A DNA stretch of 64,000 nt from Candidatus Sulfurimonas baltica (GTDB lineage: Bacteria; Campylobacterota; Campylobacteria; Campylobacterales; Sulfurimonadaceae), in the NCBI RefSeq assembly GCF_015265455.1, contig NZ_CP054492.1, positions 2,232,001 through 2,296,000 on the forward strand, read 5' to 3'. The position numbers and the translations under genes are program-made. This document shows positions 63,264 through 64,000 of the stretch, in pieces. Numbering within the stretch: the first letter of the stretch is position 1; each line of letters opens with the position of its first letter. Below the pieces are notes generated by a model. The model was not told the origin of the DNA. It ran no database searches and saw only the letters and a program-made list of their open reading frames with translations.

Positions 63264-63752
63264 ATGAAAAAATTATACATAATCAGACATGCAAAATCGA
63301 GTTGGAAGAACTCTTCATTGAGTGATTTCGACAGACCTTTAAACAAAAGAGGCATAACAGATGCTCCATTAATGGGCAAAGTACTCAAAGGCAAAAAAGT
63401 ATCTCCGGATGCAATAATCTCTAGTCCGGCACTAAGAGCAAAAACTACCGCACAGATAATCTCAAAAAAGCTTAATTTCAATAAGCATATTATCTATGAT
63501 GAAAATATATACGAGGCTAATGTCGACACTCTGATGAATGTTGTAAAAAGAGCAAATAAGGAAGATAGTATTGTTTTTATTTTTGGCCACAACCCGGGGC
63601 TGAACATGTTGGCTGAAAGTTTGGTTGGTTTGCATGAAAATATTCCTACATGTGGAGTGGTAGAGCTTGAGTTCGCTTGTAAAAAATGGAGTGAGATTAG
63701 CCCTGAAAATGCGAAACTGATATCTTTTGACTACCCCAAGAAGTATAAATAA
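63264..63752 (+). CDS. sixA: SixA-type phosphohistidine phosphatase
   Basis: 162 residues. The histidine phosphatase motif is IIRHAKSSW near the N-terminus, with DFDRPLNKRG, SSPALRAKTTAQI and FGHNPGLN. SixA-like enzymes remove phosphate from histidine-containing phosphotransfer proteins. It follows the yaaA 3' fragment by 73 bp on the same strand. The ATG has no strong RBS. Confidence 0.85.
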   Translation: MKKLYIIRHAKSSWKNSSLSDFDRPLNKRGITDAPLMGKVLKGKKVSPDAIISSPALRAKTTAQIISKKLNFNKHIIYDENIYEANVDTLMNVVKRANKEDSIVFIFGHNPGLNMLAESLVGLHENIPTCGVVELEFACKKWSEISPENAKLISFDYPKKYK

Positions 63753-63876
63753 TTTCTGCGTGTGCCCTAAGCAATAGAGAGGAAGTGCTTTTGTTGATAG
63801 AATGCAATTATAAAATTTCTAAAGAGATGGCTTAAAAATAGTGTAAAATTCTATTTACATAACCAAAAGGCTTAAT

Positions 63877-64000
63877 TTGCAAGATTCAAAAGAGTATTTA
63901 GATAAAAAAGCATATTTCGAGAAAATCATAACGCTCTATGGAAGAAATGTTGTTATAGAGGTTTTACAAGATGAGACTATTGAAATTCATAAACTTCACA
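63877..64000 (+). CDS. rlmB: Start of a TrmH/RlmB-type 23S rRNA 2'-O-methyltransferase (cut by window end)
   Basis: 41 codons from a TTG with AAAAGG about 8 bases upstream. The frame includes ITLYGRNVVIEVLQDETIEI, which resembles the N-terminal substrate-binding part of TrmH-family methyltransferases (YGRNxVxEAL). The catalytic SPOUT domain lies beyond the window, so the assignment rests on a short motif. Confidence 0.55.
   Translation, partial: MQDSKEYLDKKAYFEKIITLYGRNVVIEVLQDETIEIHKLH

Overview
The window looks like a chromosomal segment of a Campylobacterota (Epsilonproteobacteria) bacterium, most like Sulfurimonas or a relative. Supporting this are the AT-rich DNA, the Helicobacter-like neighbourhood csd3 / pgbA-like / glcD, the order flgB-flgC-fliE-ftsI behind a sigma-54 promoter, an arginyl-transferase-like bpt gene, and the tRNA-tuf-rpmG-tRNA-secE-nusG-rplKAJL-rpoBC-rpsL-rpsG-fusA cluster. 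The species assignment is inference from gene order and protein resemblance, not from a database search.

Layout. (1) 1-15.9 kb is core genome: a YihY-type membrane protein, an FAD-linked oxidase, a PgbA-like envelope protein, a Csd3-type M23 peptidase, a NUDIX hydrolase, priA, two type IV pilin-like proteins, the flagellar rod genes flgB/flgC/fliE, ftsI, panC, prfB, bpt and small membrane or exported proteins. From 6.6 to 10 kb a 28-bp palindromic repeat family recurs, once inside the priA reading frame. (2) 15.9-33.5 kb is one long leftward block of translation and transcription genes. It includes secE, rpmG and five tRNAs that are short or non-coding, and it is preceded by a textbook sigma-70 promoter at 33.47 kb. 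(3) 33.7-63.2 kb is a chromosomal yaaA gene split by a 28.76-kb integrated element. (4) 63.2-64 kb returns to core genes: a SixA-type phosphatase and the start of a TrmH/RlmB-type rRNA methyltransferase.

The element runs between two copies of the 7-bp core AACTATA (34068-34074 and 62828-62834). Removing it joins two in-frame yaaA pieces of exactly 120 codons each into a 240-codon gene. Its left end carries three overlapping genes (tyrosine recombinase, 196-aa protein, 1250-aa tyrosine recombinase), and these overlap by ATGA with a complete, divergent yaaA. The element therefore breaks its target gene and brings a replacement copy in the recombination operon. This is the most striking system in the window.

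Cargo, left to right: a membrane protein, an IS21-like end remnant, an IS3-family element with a probable frameshift, an Xre regulator divergent from a zinc-ribbon protein across a repeated operator, a four-gene envelope operon with two exported caspase-like proteases and an LPP20/DUF4384-like lipoprotein, a serine resolvase, a type I restriction-modification operon (hsdM-hsdS-coiled-coil membrane protein-AbiD/F-type HEPN protein-hsdR), a PIN-domain fragment, and a 1033-aa metallophosphatase-STAND NTPase. It reads as an anti-phage defence island. The defence roles of the caspase operon, the coiled-coil protein and the metallophosphatase-STAND protein are inference.
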